The notes under the pieces: model-generated | What the model saw: only the letters and a program-made list of their open reading frames with translations | The model's database searches: none | What the model was told of the DNA's origin: nothing | Program-made: the position numbers and the translations under genes | Assembly (NCBI GenBank): GCA_000310025.1 | Contig: FN649730.1 | Span: 482,395 to 546,394, forward strand | Direction: 5' to 3' | From: Ectocarpus siliculosus | Lineage: Eukaryota; Sar; Phaeophyceae; Ectocarpales; Ectocarpaceae | Length of the DNA: 64,000 bases | Shown here: one piece after another, positions 30,780-39,539 of the stretch | Layout of the letters: each line of letters begins with the position of its first letter | How positions within the stretch are numbered: the first letter of the stretch is position 1

Positions 30780-31760
30780 AAGATAACACAATGCTGCAGC
30801 AACGCCACCGGACGAGCGAGCTGCTACAGGCACCAGCGTGCAGGTGGAATGATACCTGCCCCCACAGTCAAGCCACCGGAGAAGGGTACCCAGAGAAGAG
30901 CTGGCTGTTTCAAAAACGGAGGAACGAACTGCTAAACACGTGCAGGTGGAATGATACCTGACGCAGTACCGCCACCAGAGAACGGGCTGCTATATACGTG
31001 CACTGCAGGTGGAATGATACCTGTGATGATGATGATGATGATGCAGTTCCGACACCAAGAGAAAAGGGCTGATTGCAACGAAAGGAGAACGCCTAGAAAG
31101 ATAGATGCATGTTTAAATTTAATTGAACTGCCGCAGCCACGCCACTTGAGGAGGAGGAGCGGGCTGTGCCATACTGGCAAGTGAAGCATACAACTGGCGC
31201 GAATACGTTACCAGACAAGAGAAAAGGGCTGATTGCAACGAAAGGAGAAGACCTAGAAGATACAACGAGCGGATGCATGATGATGAACGAGTGGATGCGC
31301 CATGCTTGAAACGAAAGAGAGAAAATATGGTTAACAGGTGCAGAAGGATACAACTGGCGCGGCAACTTCACCGAAAGAGGAGCCGACTGCCGCCGGAAGG
31401 AGCGAGCTTAAATGAAAAAATAGTTAACAGCAATCAACTTGCCCGAACACTTCCCTTTGAGCGAAAATTAAACCACATCAAAGCAGGTGACCAAGACGAA
31501 GGATACGACGGAGGGCAGAAAAATAGAAGTTGAATGGTACTGTAGATGTGTGGTATTATATTCAAAGATCAAGAAGAACAAGACTGCGTCAAGATGTCAA
31601 GACGCTGCCGGAGGAAGGATGGAAATAGAAGATTTGTGTTGGAGGATCGGGAGATCTGTGTTGAAGGACAGAAATTCGCTGCTATGTATGAATATTGATT
31701 GGCAGTTAGTGAAGAAGTGATAATTTGATTTGAGTTGAATATGCAAGTACTAATGTTACT
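30780..31760 (+). repeat. Non-coding 3' region of D with degenerate repeats
   Basis: The phrase CAGGTGGAATGATACCTG occurs three times (about 30840, 30943, 31006); its ends CAGGT and ACCTG are inverse complements with an 8-base loop. A second phrase (GAGAAAAGGGCTGATTGCAA then CGAAAGGAGAA) occurs at about 31058 and 31218. No pol sequence or other coding region is seen. Confidence 0.7.
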
Positions 31761-31765
31761 TCGTC

Positions 31766-31860
31766 GAGAGGACATTGATATGGTTTTGAGAGGACACTGA
31801 AGAGAGTTTATTTAGTCTTCTGCATCAGAGCTGTAGAACGAGATAGTTCTCGAGAGGACA
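31766..31860 (+). promoter_or_regulatory. Polypurine tract and two upstream repeats of it (element D)
   Basis: GAGAGGACA at 31766-31774, 31788-31796 and 31852-31860, the last abutting the 3' LTR. Step sizes are 22 and 64 bases, against 22 and 63 in B. Confidence 0.75.
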
Positions 31861-32095
31861 TGTTGGAGTATTTGTGTACAAGAACGACCGTGGTTCTACT
31901 GCATGGGTTCTGTGCAGTATTGTGAAGGCGTGTTTACCAAGTCTGTAACCGTCAGGTGAAGACAGCTTGGGCGTCTGAGTGTGGATAATAAATAAATCAC
32001 TCTGTGTTTACCCTACCTACACCTCGCATGAACAACGCCAGCAGCTCGAGAGGACAGCGTCCCTCGCTGCACAGCGTGAGCCACTTCGCCCAATA
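31861..32095 (+). repeat. 3' LTR of element D
   Basis: 235 bp, identical to the 5' LTR as far as I can read; the target duplication CCTCC follows at 32096-32100. Confidence 0.94.
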
Positions 32096-32435
32096 CCTCC
32101 ACAACCCGAGAATCTCACGGCTGTATCTCGACCTACAAGACTCCAATCAACAAGGTGTAGATTGCTACTTCATGTACTGAAATAAGCTGTGATGGGCTGG
32201 GGACACTTCTTATTTGGCTTTCAAGTCTTGAAGTACAGCAGTAGTGCTTGGGGACAACCCCTCAGCTACAAGTAACTTAGAACTTCCCCAAGCCTCTGCG
32301 ACAAGTTCACGACATTTGACCTCGGTCGAATGTGGCGAAAGGACACAACCAAATGACACATACCCATGCGTCGAAACGTCATCATTCCAAGCTTACTCAA
32401 GCCGGCAACATACCGAACAGGGGCTGTCGATGAGC

Positions 32436-32953
32436 CTACGGCGGTGGAATCACCTTCGCCACGTGCAACACCCATCCACAAATAATAGCAATTTGTCTTG
32501 GATGGTACTTACTATTCACTCCCCGAAGCCCCTCCAGTATTGCCAAGTCAAACTCATCCTCGCTGAACCCTTCGGCACTATACTTGCCATTCACCGCCTG
32601 CTCTAACCTATGCATGATACCACTCAGCGACAAGCCGTCTCGCGCGCTTGAGCCATCAACCTTCGAATGTCATTCACGTCATTGTCTGCCATGTAGATGA
32701 AGATACTCTTCGCGAGTGCAACACGACCATGCAAAGCAGCGCACTTCCTGAGTTGGTTCAGAGTGTACAGTTTCTGCACTTCGAACTTCTTCTTCCACCG
32801 CGTCAGCCTGCCTCGTTGCTGGCGAGGAGTCAACAAATCTAGAGCAAGGTGCTTCAACCTTGAGTCTTCTGGCCCCAACGATGATCGTTGGACCAGATCT
32901 GCTCCAAGACGGAAGGGGTGCAGAGGGAACAATCCAAGTAAAAAATAGTACAT
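32436..32953 (-). CDS. Hypothetical protein fragments, minus strand
   Basis: Two adjoining minus-strand frames (32624-32953 and 32436-32633) read FEVQKLYTLNQLRKCAALHG, SIFIYMADNDVNDIRRL and then RLEQAVNGKYSAEGFSEDEF, which look protein-like in composition. They are one base out of phase near 32630, so either an intron, a frameshift or chance separates them. I recognise no family, and a decayed element gene is as likely as a host exon. Confidence 0.25.
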
Positions 32954-33181
32954 GTGTGGTGGAATGCGGGTACGACAGTTAAATTGTTTTGCCTTCCTAG
33001 TTGTGCCTTCCTATTTCGCGTTTTTTTCGCTACGTGGTCTCACCTCTGTAAACCTTACTACCCTTGATGTCAACACACGGCTCGCACGTGCCTCCTGGTT
33101 CTTCCACTGCTCCAGCACAACCTGGGCTCAGGATGCCGCGGGAGACGGATTCCACGGCGTAAAAAGCCACACCATTCCGGT

Positions 33182-33703
33182 CTATCCGAGCCTCCCACGA
33201 CAGCCCCTTTTTGACGACACCATGCAAAGCTGCTGGGTAGTGTTGGAGGTGAGGCTCCCGAACATTCGGACGCAATCCCGCGCAGCGGAGGGGCTTTCGG
33301 ACGCGCACCATATCGGTCGAGAACCACTCTCGTGTGCAGCGTCGGAGAAAGTTCCATCCATTTCGCTGCTCGCGCCCTCACAACCCTCACGCCCGTTCAC
33401 AACTCCCATCGCAACCACCTCACCGTCGCTACCCGTGCCCGTACCGCCCTCACGCCCGCCTGCAACTCCCGTCGAGAGCACCTCAACGTCACTGCTTGCG
33501 CCCGCTCCGCCTCCACCCCCGCCTGCAACTCCCGTCGCAACCACCTCAGCGTCGCTACCCGCGCCTGCTCCGCCCTCACGCCCGCCTGCAACTCCCGTCG
33601 TAACCACCTCAACGTCACTGCTTGCGCCACCGCTGCTATCCATCACGTCCCTCGACCCCTTCCCGCTGCCCGTAGTGCTCGTCGGTTTAAAAAACCTCAG
33701 CAT
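33182..33703 (-). CDS. Hypothetical protein with Gly/Glu repeat
   Basis: A 173-codon frame starting MLRFFKPTSTTGSGKG. Residues about 25-115 are four repeats of about 22 residues (GVAGGREGGAGAGSDAEVVA-like), so the DNA at 33440-33620 is a tandem repeat of about 66 bp. The opposite strand is also open over 254 codons (Pro/Thr-rich), which weakens the call. The remainder (FSDAAHESGSRPIWC) is unremarkable. Confidence 0.25.
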   Translation of the reverse strand: MLRFFKPTSTTGSGKGSRDVMDSSGGASSDVEVVTTGVAGGREGGAGAGSDAEVVATGVAGGGGGGAGASSDVEVLSTGVAGGREGGTGTGSDGEVVAMGVVNGREGCEGASSEMDGTFSDAAHESGSRPIWCASESPSAARDCVRMFGSLTSNTTQQLCMVSSKRGCRGRLG

Positions 33704-34015
33704 TGTACTCTGACGCTTAGCTTCAGCACCACGCCTGCGGATGTGAATAAATATTGATTGATCCGCCGTTGAGTGTTGGAATAATTATCTAATCGTTCTA
33801 CTGTGTATACATGCTGTGTCAAGTTGCGTAGTAGGCGACACATTCGCACACATCGACAAAGAAGGCTGCATGCACGCATTGATGCTTTGCGCGACATGCG
33901 TGCGGCGAGGATAGACAAAGTAACGGGTCTTGCGAGGTCTTGAAATGTTGGTAAGCACAAGTGAGTAGTCCAAATTACTCGAGAATGCAACTGCGGACAC
34001 CGACCGCCATCGCCC

Positions 34016-34321
34016 TCACATGTGTGCGGTCGACCTCTTGTGCTGGTTCACATGAAACTGGGTCAGCCCTTCACCGGAGCCGAAATAGTGCTGGCACGTG
34101 GTGCAAACCCAGTTGCCACTGCTATTCTTCTGAGCGAAATTCGCAACAGGCGAACACGATCTGCTCGCATGCGATGGGCGTGCGGAAAGTGACAGGCAAG
34201 GGCAGGGGACACCATTGTAAAGGCCAGTTCTTCTGCAGAGGCACGAATATCCCCGTGGCACACAGCCTTGTGGGTGGTGCCGGTCTGCATTTCGCGCATT
34301 TTTTTTCTCAAACGTTGTCAC
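34016..34321 (-). CDS. Fragment with a C2H2-like zinc finger
   Basis: The C-terminal part of this minus-strand frame reads WVCTTCQHYFGSGEGLTQFH then VNQHKRS: two Cys two apart, hydrophobic residues in the usual places and two His four apart, with 13 residues in the middle, close to the classic C2H2 spacing. The upstream part is Cys/Arg-rich and unconvincing. It may be one exon of a regulatory protein or a chance fit; no neighbouring exon is identified. Confidence 0.3.
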   Translation of the reverse strand: MTTFEKKNARNADRHHPQGCVPRGYSCLCRRTGLYNGVPCPCLSLSARPSHASRSCSPVANFAQKNSSGNWVCTTCQHYFGSGEGLTQFHVNQHKRSTAHM

Positions 34322-34574
34322 AAGTTGTCATGCTGCTCAGCTACCGCTGCTGCTTCTGCCTCTTCTGCTGTTGAGGCTCCCGCTACTGCTGCTTCCAGTT
34401 ACATGGGAAGCAGCACAACACACACGCAGCTGCCGCTGCCAGCTACACGGGCAGCAGTACAACCACGTTTGGTGTGTATAACACGACGGCAGTTGCATCG
34501 CGAGGGCTCGGCATTCGCGCACTCTTGGTTGCGTGCAACCTTGGTGTGGGTTGTTGTGTGTGTTGTTCTTGCTA

Positions 34575-34577
<3 letters not shown>

Positions 34578-34613
<36 letters not shown>
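34578..34613 (+). repeat. (CTG)12 microsatellite
   Basis: Twelve uninterrupted CTG units inside a broader region (34325-34620) rich in CTGCTG and CTTCTG. On the minus strand it reads Ala codons in a short frame; no gene is established around it. From 34620 to 35140 I see only an 18-bp tandem pair (TTTATATATAGGATTTAC, about 34994-35030) and a 19-base C run at 35090-35108. Confidence 0.95.
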
Positions 34614-34614
<1 letters not shown>

Positions 34615-35140
34615 GAGGCAGATTATACTAAAATGCAACCAAGGCAATCTCACAAAATGATCATCATTCCTCTACACTTACTCTTCGTGCTTGTGCGAAG
34701 CCTCATGCTGCAAGGCGGTGCCCTCGTCGCCTCCTGAACCGTCGCGGAAGTTGTGCCCGCTCCATGCCATCCGCTCGCTCTCGGCAGACGCGGTTTAGCC
34801 AAGCCGTCTTGTCGAAGGGGGTTGTTGATAGGAATCCTCTCCCCACGGAGACTGTGCTCATCGTGACCACTCTCCCCAAGCTCTCGCTCTCCCTCGCTCC
34901 TCTGCTACGGACGGTACCGTGGCTGCGGGCTGCGGTACTCTGAAGCAGGGGCTACGTGGATTGTACTACCCCCTTGCATGGTATGTGCCCACTTTATATA
35001 TAGGATTTACTTTATATATAGGATTTACTATAGACTTGTTTATATAAGAAATTGTGTGGCGTTTGGGAGGGGGGGATTGGACCTTCGTACCCCCCCCCCC
35101 CCCCCCCCGGGGGGCCCCAAAAATTCGAAATCGCGTAACC

Positions 35141-35850
35141 CAAATCCCTGATAAAGTGGTGCCTTACGTCGATGTGCTTCGAGTTACTGTTGATAATCGG
35201 GTTCTGCGCCAACTGAATAACCCCCTGGTTATCCTCGAACACCGGAATACACGGCATACCTGCTTCTGGCAACATGAAACGCCATACTTGCCTCAGAAAC
35301 AACACTTCCTTCATCACATCCGCATGAGAGACATACTCCGCCTCTGTCGTGCTCAACGTAACGCACTTCTGCGTCCTCGAAAACCAAGAAACACATCCCC
35401 CCACACACATCACCAACCCTCCTGACACAGATCTCCTATCGGCAGCCTTACTTGCATAGTCTGCGTCTGCGAACACCTCCATGCTCAACCCTGCTACACT
35501 ACCCCTCCTGAATGTAATACCCAAGTCACTAGTCCTTACCACATAACCCAAAATACCAAGACCTGCTCTCCAATGAATCTCTTCGGGAGAAGAACAGTAC
35601 CGTGCTACCGCTCTCACTGCGTTCGCGATATCTGGCCTCGTTTGCGTTGCCAGCCACAACAATGATCCTATCAGCTCACGAAAAGGCCTTGATACCACTT
35701 CTTCATCTTGGTCAAACTCTGAAAGCTTGAACCCTACAGGAAGAGGAATTTCCTTCCCGTACTCTACCCCAAACTCCATCCCCAACTCTTCAGCGTACGT
35801 CTGCTTCGAGGTCTTCAAACTCCCTGCATCCCAATTTTCCAAGAATAAAA
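35141..35850 (-). pseudogene. Element F RNase H remnant
   Basis: Nearly the same protein as E over this stretch: TYAEELGMEFGVEYGKEIPL, MEVFADADYASKAADRR, LSTTEAEYVSHADV, FEDNQGVIQLAQNP and SKHIDVRHHFIRDL. N-terminal to NWDAGSL the match to E ends, so the VDD active site is lost. The C-terminal end is cut at 35141 and the frame runs on into unrelated sequence. Confidence 0.88.
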
Positions 35851-35929
35851 TCTCCTCTACCACCTGCTCCCTCAGGTTGTGATCGCTGTTCACAACCAAA
35901 CATCCTGTGAAAACCCCGAAAATAAAATC

Positions 35930-36520
35930 CTACTCGTTCAGGCTCGACCTCGTACTCAAAAAGACCAAACACAAAGCCGAAGCAACACAAACCAAAGCCA
36001 AAACAATGAGAACACCAATAAGAAAAGTCACACCATTTGTCACACGAAGTATTTTTTCCGGCCCATCAACCCCAACGCTTTCATCCATCCCTCCTGCCAC
36101 TACTTTTTCCCCGCGGTAGCCACCCTCGACTCTGCCGCGGCCACCCTTTTCTGCTGGCATTGCCGCGGCTCGGGCTTCATCAGGTGCCGCGTATCCGCCT
36201 GGGTGGGGTGTGTGCAGCTGTCTCTCCGGAGGGATTGACTCGGCAGTGCAAGGGAGATTGCGCATCCGAAAGGGAAAGGCAAAGGCAAAATTAGTCAACC
36301 AAAGCGTCAATTCAGCACGTGGCACTGCTGGGGAGAATAGCTTGCAATACGCCCCCTGTTCTGCGCAGCAGTGATCGTTGTCTTTCGCATTCTGTACGAC
36401 ATCATGGTTACCTATCAAATCGAACGCCAATCTACGACTGAGGTTAATTACTCCTCTTTCGCAAAAGTGACACAACGATTCTTGCGATTTGTCTGACAAG
36501 GTTAAGTATTCCTCGGTCAC
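35930..36520 (-). CDS. Unknown ORF with a C-terminal membrane segment, inside F
   Basis: A 196-codon minus-strand frame between the gag and RNase H parts of F. Residues about 160-186 (VTFLIGVLIVLALVCVASAL onward) form one strong membrane span near the C-terminus, preceded by a Gly/Arg/Glu-rich segment (GGRGRVEGGYRGEKVVAGGM). It resembles no copia protein. It could be captured host sequence, part of another insertion or chance; the opposite strand is partly open too. Confidence 0.3.
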   Translation of the reverse strand: MTEEYLTLSDKSQESLCHFCERGVINLSRRLAFDLIGNHDVVQNAKDNDHCCAEQGAYCKLFSPAVPRAELTLWLTNFAFAFPFRMRNLPCTAESIPPERQLHTPHPGGYAAPDEARAAAMPAEKGGRGRVEGGYRGEKVVAGGMDESVGVDGPEKILRVTNGVTFLIGVLIVLALVCVASALCLVFLSTRSSLNE

Positions 36521-36910
36521 GCGAACAACAATGTTGGATCCATGTTAGAGCTTACACAGCTGTGTTTCTGATCAAAAACCCAACACATCTTCTTACTGGT
36601 GTACAACCACTGCGCTGCTTTCGTGCATACAGTGTTCTGGTACGAAATGGAGATCATCTCCATGTATTCCTGTCGGTTACACAGACCCCTGACCAAATTT
36701 CCAAGTGTATCCCCCTACAACTCCTACCGCTAGACATGTAACTCATTGTACAAAGATTAATGACGCCTTCGCATATCCCGTTGTCGACATGAACGCAAAA
36801 ATAATGAGTCGGAGATCAATCTCTGTATTTTAACACATACGGGACAAAACAATTCCATCAAAGCATATAGGCAGCAGCTTGGTTAGGATTCGCTGACAAT
36901 CTCATATAAT

Positions 36911-37160
36911 CTTTCAGTTTCTGTGGGTGACTGGCGACCTTACGTGGCGGAGTAGCCATACGACCTCGCAGTTTTGTGGGTGACTGGCAACCTTACGTGA
37001 CGCAATATCCATTTAACCTCGCAGTTTTGTGTGGGTGACTGGCAACCTTACGTAACGCAATATCCATTTAACCTCGCAGTTTTGTGTGGGTGACTGGCAA
37101 CCTTACGTGACTCAATATCCATTTAACCTCGCAGTTTTGGGTGGATCACTGGCAACCCTA
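36911..37160 (+). repeat. Five tandem units of 53-55 bp inside F
   Basis: Each unit reads CTCGCAGTTTTGTG(TG)GGTGACTGGC, AACCTTACGT and then CAATATCCATTTAAC. The first unit is more diverged and the last is cut short. Units three and four differ by only a few bases. No function is evident. Confidence 0.95.
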
Positions 37161-37382
37161 TCTAGAATAGAACGCCCTTTGATGGGGTCTACTGCTGTAC
37201 TTCTCAGGAAAAACATGTGCAAGATGATGACGCGCGTATGCAGAACTCAACAAGGTGTGCTGTAGGTTTATCGGAGCACACCCAAACGAAATCGACGAAG
37301 ACAAGCATGCAAGCACATACCAAAACCACTTCAGACGTAAAACGGTGAGCAGATCATCACGTGCCTGAGCGGATCTACGACC

Positions 37383-37862
37383 CTAGTAGGCGCATGCTGA
37401 TGGTGTTGCTGCTCGGCATCTCCAGTGTTGTAACAACATCCGAAATTGGCTCTCAAAAACCTGTACTCTAACCTGGACATCGCCACTAGAATCGAACACA
37501 CCCGTAGATGGGGCTACATGTATTACAGGACTGACACTGATGGTGTCCTTAGGGGGTAAGACTTCCCTGGTTTCCTCCCCCGGGGTGTTGGTCCTTCGCA
37601 TTGCCCGCGCGAAGGAATCAACGAGACGGTCCTCCAACGATCGTGGCTGGTCTTCAGGTTGCGGGTCTAACGCTGTTCCAGCCGGCCGAGCATGCCGGGG
37701 ATCGCCTCCATCGGGGGGCTTGTCCACGCTCTCTGATACGGGACGCTTCTCTTCGGTTTCCTTGATTTTTTCTTGTATTCCCTTCTCCACTTCCTCTTTG
37801 ATGTGCGCCGATAATGCTTGGCGGTCCTCTTCAGTAAAGCTGCTGAGGTCGAGGGCTTCCAT
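37383..37862 (-). pseudogene. Element F gag, N-terminal part
   Basis: Starts MEALDLSSFTEEDRQALSAH at 37862, comparable to MEDIDLSALSGEELQQ in A, 74 bases inside the LTR. About 120 residues of charged and Pro-rich N-terminal gag follow; the conserved core is missing because the frame ends at the junction with the non-copia segment. Confidence 0.7.
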
Positions 37863-37935
37863 GATCTACTTCTCTAGCCGAACCCTTTTATAGCTAACCT
37901 CACCTCGGGATCCCGTATGATATCACACGCTAGCG

Positions 37936-38250
37936 TGTTAGGATGATCCGAACTGGGGGTAGCTTGTCGCAAGACGTGTGTTGAATAGGGTGTCGGCAAC
38001 TCGGCGAACTCGCGCCAAGGAGGAAAGATGTGCTGGGTTTGTTGTATAGACTTCTTCTTCACATGAAAACCATGGACTCACATGAACACATGAACACATG
38101 AACACATGAACAGACACGAACTGCACGCACGCGTGCACGCACCACCGTGAGGGGGCGACGCAGTATACAACAGGGGTACCTTGCACACCCTGGAAATACA
38201 TTCCACGTACCACACAATCCTACAACCACTTGGCATTGCTACAAGTAACA
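37936..38250 (-). repeat. 5' LTR of element F
   Basis: 315 bp closely similar to the LTR of E at 58843-59142; it differs by extra units of the CATGAACA repeat (four against two) and at the outer end (ACAAGTAACA against ACAAGTATATCTATCA). The target duplication cannot be checked because the other end is missing. Confidence 0.88.
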
Positions 38251-38255
38251 GTTAT

Positions 38256-39500
38256 TTCATTTATCTTTTTCCTAGAATCGCAGCATTTTCTCCCGGCCGG
38301 GAAACGCTCTCTCAAGCGCTCTCAGGCCACCACGCTTATTCACTTGGTTTCAGAGTGCAGTCCGGACCGTTCGAGCGCTGACAGGCCAGCATTTCGCATT
38401 TTGCAGTTTTCGCAATTTTGACGCTCGGAGCGCAGTTCCTTCGGTCCGATGTGCTCTATCGTCCTCTCCAATGCCATTCCGTTCGTCTCTGCCTTCTTTT
38501 TTCTCTACCGGTCTCGCTGTCTCGCCGTCCGTCGAGTCGTGAGAGACGCTCTTTCTCTCTCTCTCTCTTCGGCGCTTTTTCTCTCTCTCCTCTCTCGGAA
38601 TTAGAATCGGAACCAGAGTCCGAATGGGCGGTACAACTATATTATTTTGGTACCAGGTATATTTATTTTTTCCCCGTTTCTCTCTCTGTCTGTATCTGTG
38701 ATTCTCTCTCCGTCTCTGTGTCTGTCTGTGTGTCTTTCTCTGCCTTCTCCCTCTCTCATTTGTTTCCTGTCTCTCTTTTTCTGTCTCTCGCTATCTCCCT
38801 CTGTCACACACAATAATACCTATAATTTTTACACGTGTGTCACACATATTTTGCACGTGTGTGCGGCTCTTTTCTCATATATATGAATAACATATCTTCA
38901 TCTTTCCTCATATGAATATCTTTTTCCGGAATCTTTATTTCGTTTATCTTTGTCCTAGAATCGCAGCATTTTCTGTGGGCCAGGGATCGTTCTCTCGAGC
39001 GCTCTCAGGCCACCACGCTTAATCACTTGCTTTCAGAGTTAAGTACCGACCGTTCGAGCACTCACAGGCCAGCATTTCGCATTTTGCAGTTTTCGCAATT
39101 TTGTCGCTCGGAGGGCAGTTCCTTCGGTCCGATGAGCTCTACGGTCTTCTCCAATACAATTCCATTGGTCTCTGCCTTCTTTTTTCTCTTCCGGCCTCGC
39201 TGTCTCGCCGTCCTTCCCGTCGTGAGGGACACTCTCAGTCTCTCACTCTCTCTCTCTCTTCGGCGCTTTTTCGCTCTCTCCTCTCTCGGAATCAGAGTCG
39301 GAAGCAGAATCGGAAGCAGAGTCGGAATGGGAGGTACAACTTTTTTCTATTTTTTTTCCGTTTCTCTCTTTGTCTGTGTGTCTTTCCCTGCCTTCTCACT
39401 CTCTCCTTTGTTTTGTATCTCTTTCTTTTTCTGTCTCTCTCTATCTCTCTCTGTCACACCCAATAATACCTATAATACCTATTTACACGTGTGTCGCATG
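38256..39500 (+). repeat. Two head-to-tail leader repeats of the Helitron-like element
   Basis: Leader 1 (38256-38930) and leader 2 (38938-39500) share TTTATCTTTKTCCTAGAATC, GCTCTCAGGCCACCACGCTT, CATTTCGCATTTTGCAGTTT, a long pyrimidine-rich tract (CTCTCTCT, TCTGTCTGTG) and the closing CACAATAATACCTATAA then ATATCTTTTTYCGGAATC. A third, partial leader at 41765-42235 is closer to leader 1. Translations in the tract are Ser/Leu-rich artefacts. Confidence 0.85.
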
Positions 39501-39539
39501 ATATCTTTTTTCGGAATCCATCGGGGTTCGGTCAACGAG

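Larger units (their letters stand above)
29373..32095 (+). mobile_element. Element D: gag-only LTR retrotransposon
   Basis: 2723-bp element with two 235-bp LTRs that look identical base for base, and target duplication CCTCC (29368-29372 and 32096-32100). The LTR starts TGTTGG and ends AATA, so it closes with TA instead of the usual CA. Only gag is encoded; protease, integrase, reverse transcriptase and RNase H are absent, which makes it a TR-GAG type non-autonomous element. Identical LTRs imply very recent movement. LTR blocks, the primer site GGTTATGAGCC, the polypurine 9-mers and gag all resemble B, so a B-type element is the likely helper. Confidence 0.93.
35141..38250 (-). mobile_element. 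Copia element F, truncated and rearranged relative of E
   Basis: Minus-strand remnant: 5' LTR (37936-38250), start of gag (37383-37862), a 1.5-kb non-copia segment, then the end of reverse transcriptase and RNase H (35141-35850). Homology to E stops abruptly at 35141 next to a C19-G6 run, before the end of the RNase H tail and the 3' LTR. Protease, integrase and most of the reverse transcriptase are gone. Confidence 0.85.

Noticed and set aside
32952-33713. 254-codon plus-strand Pro/Thr-rich frame
   Set aside because: Lies over a GC-rich tandem repeat that is open on both strands; no domain or splice support.
38418-38886. Ser/Leu-rich reading frames in the leader repeats
   Set aside because: By-product of pyrimidine-rich simple sequence.
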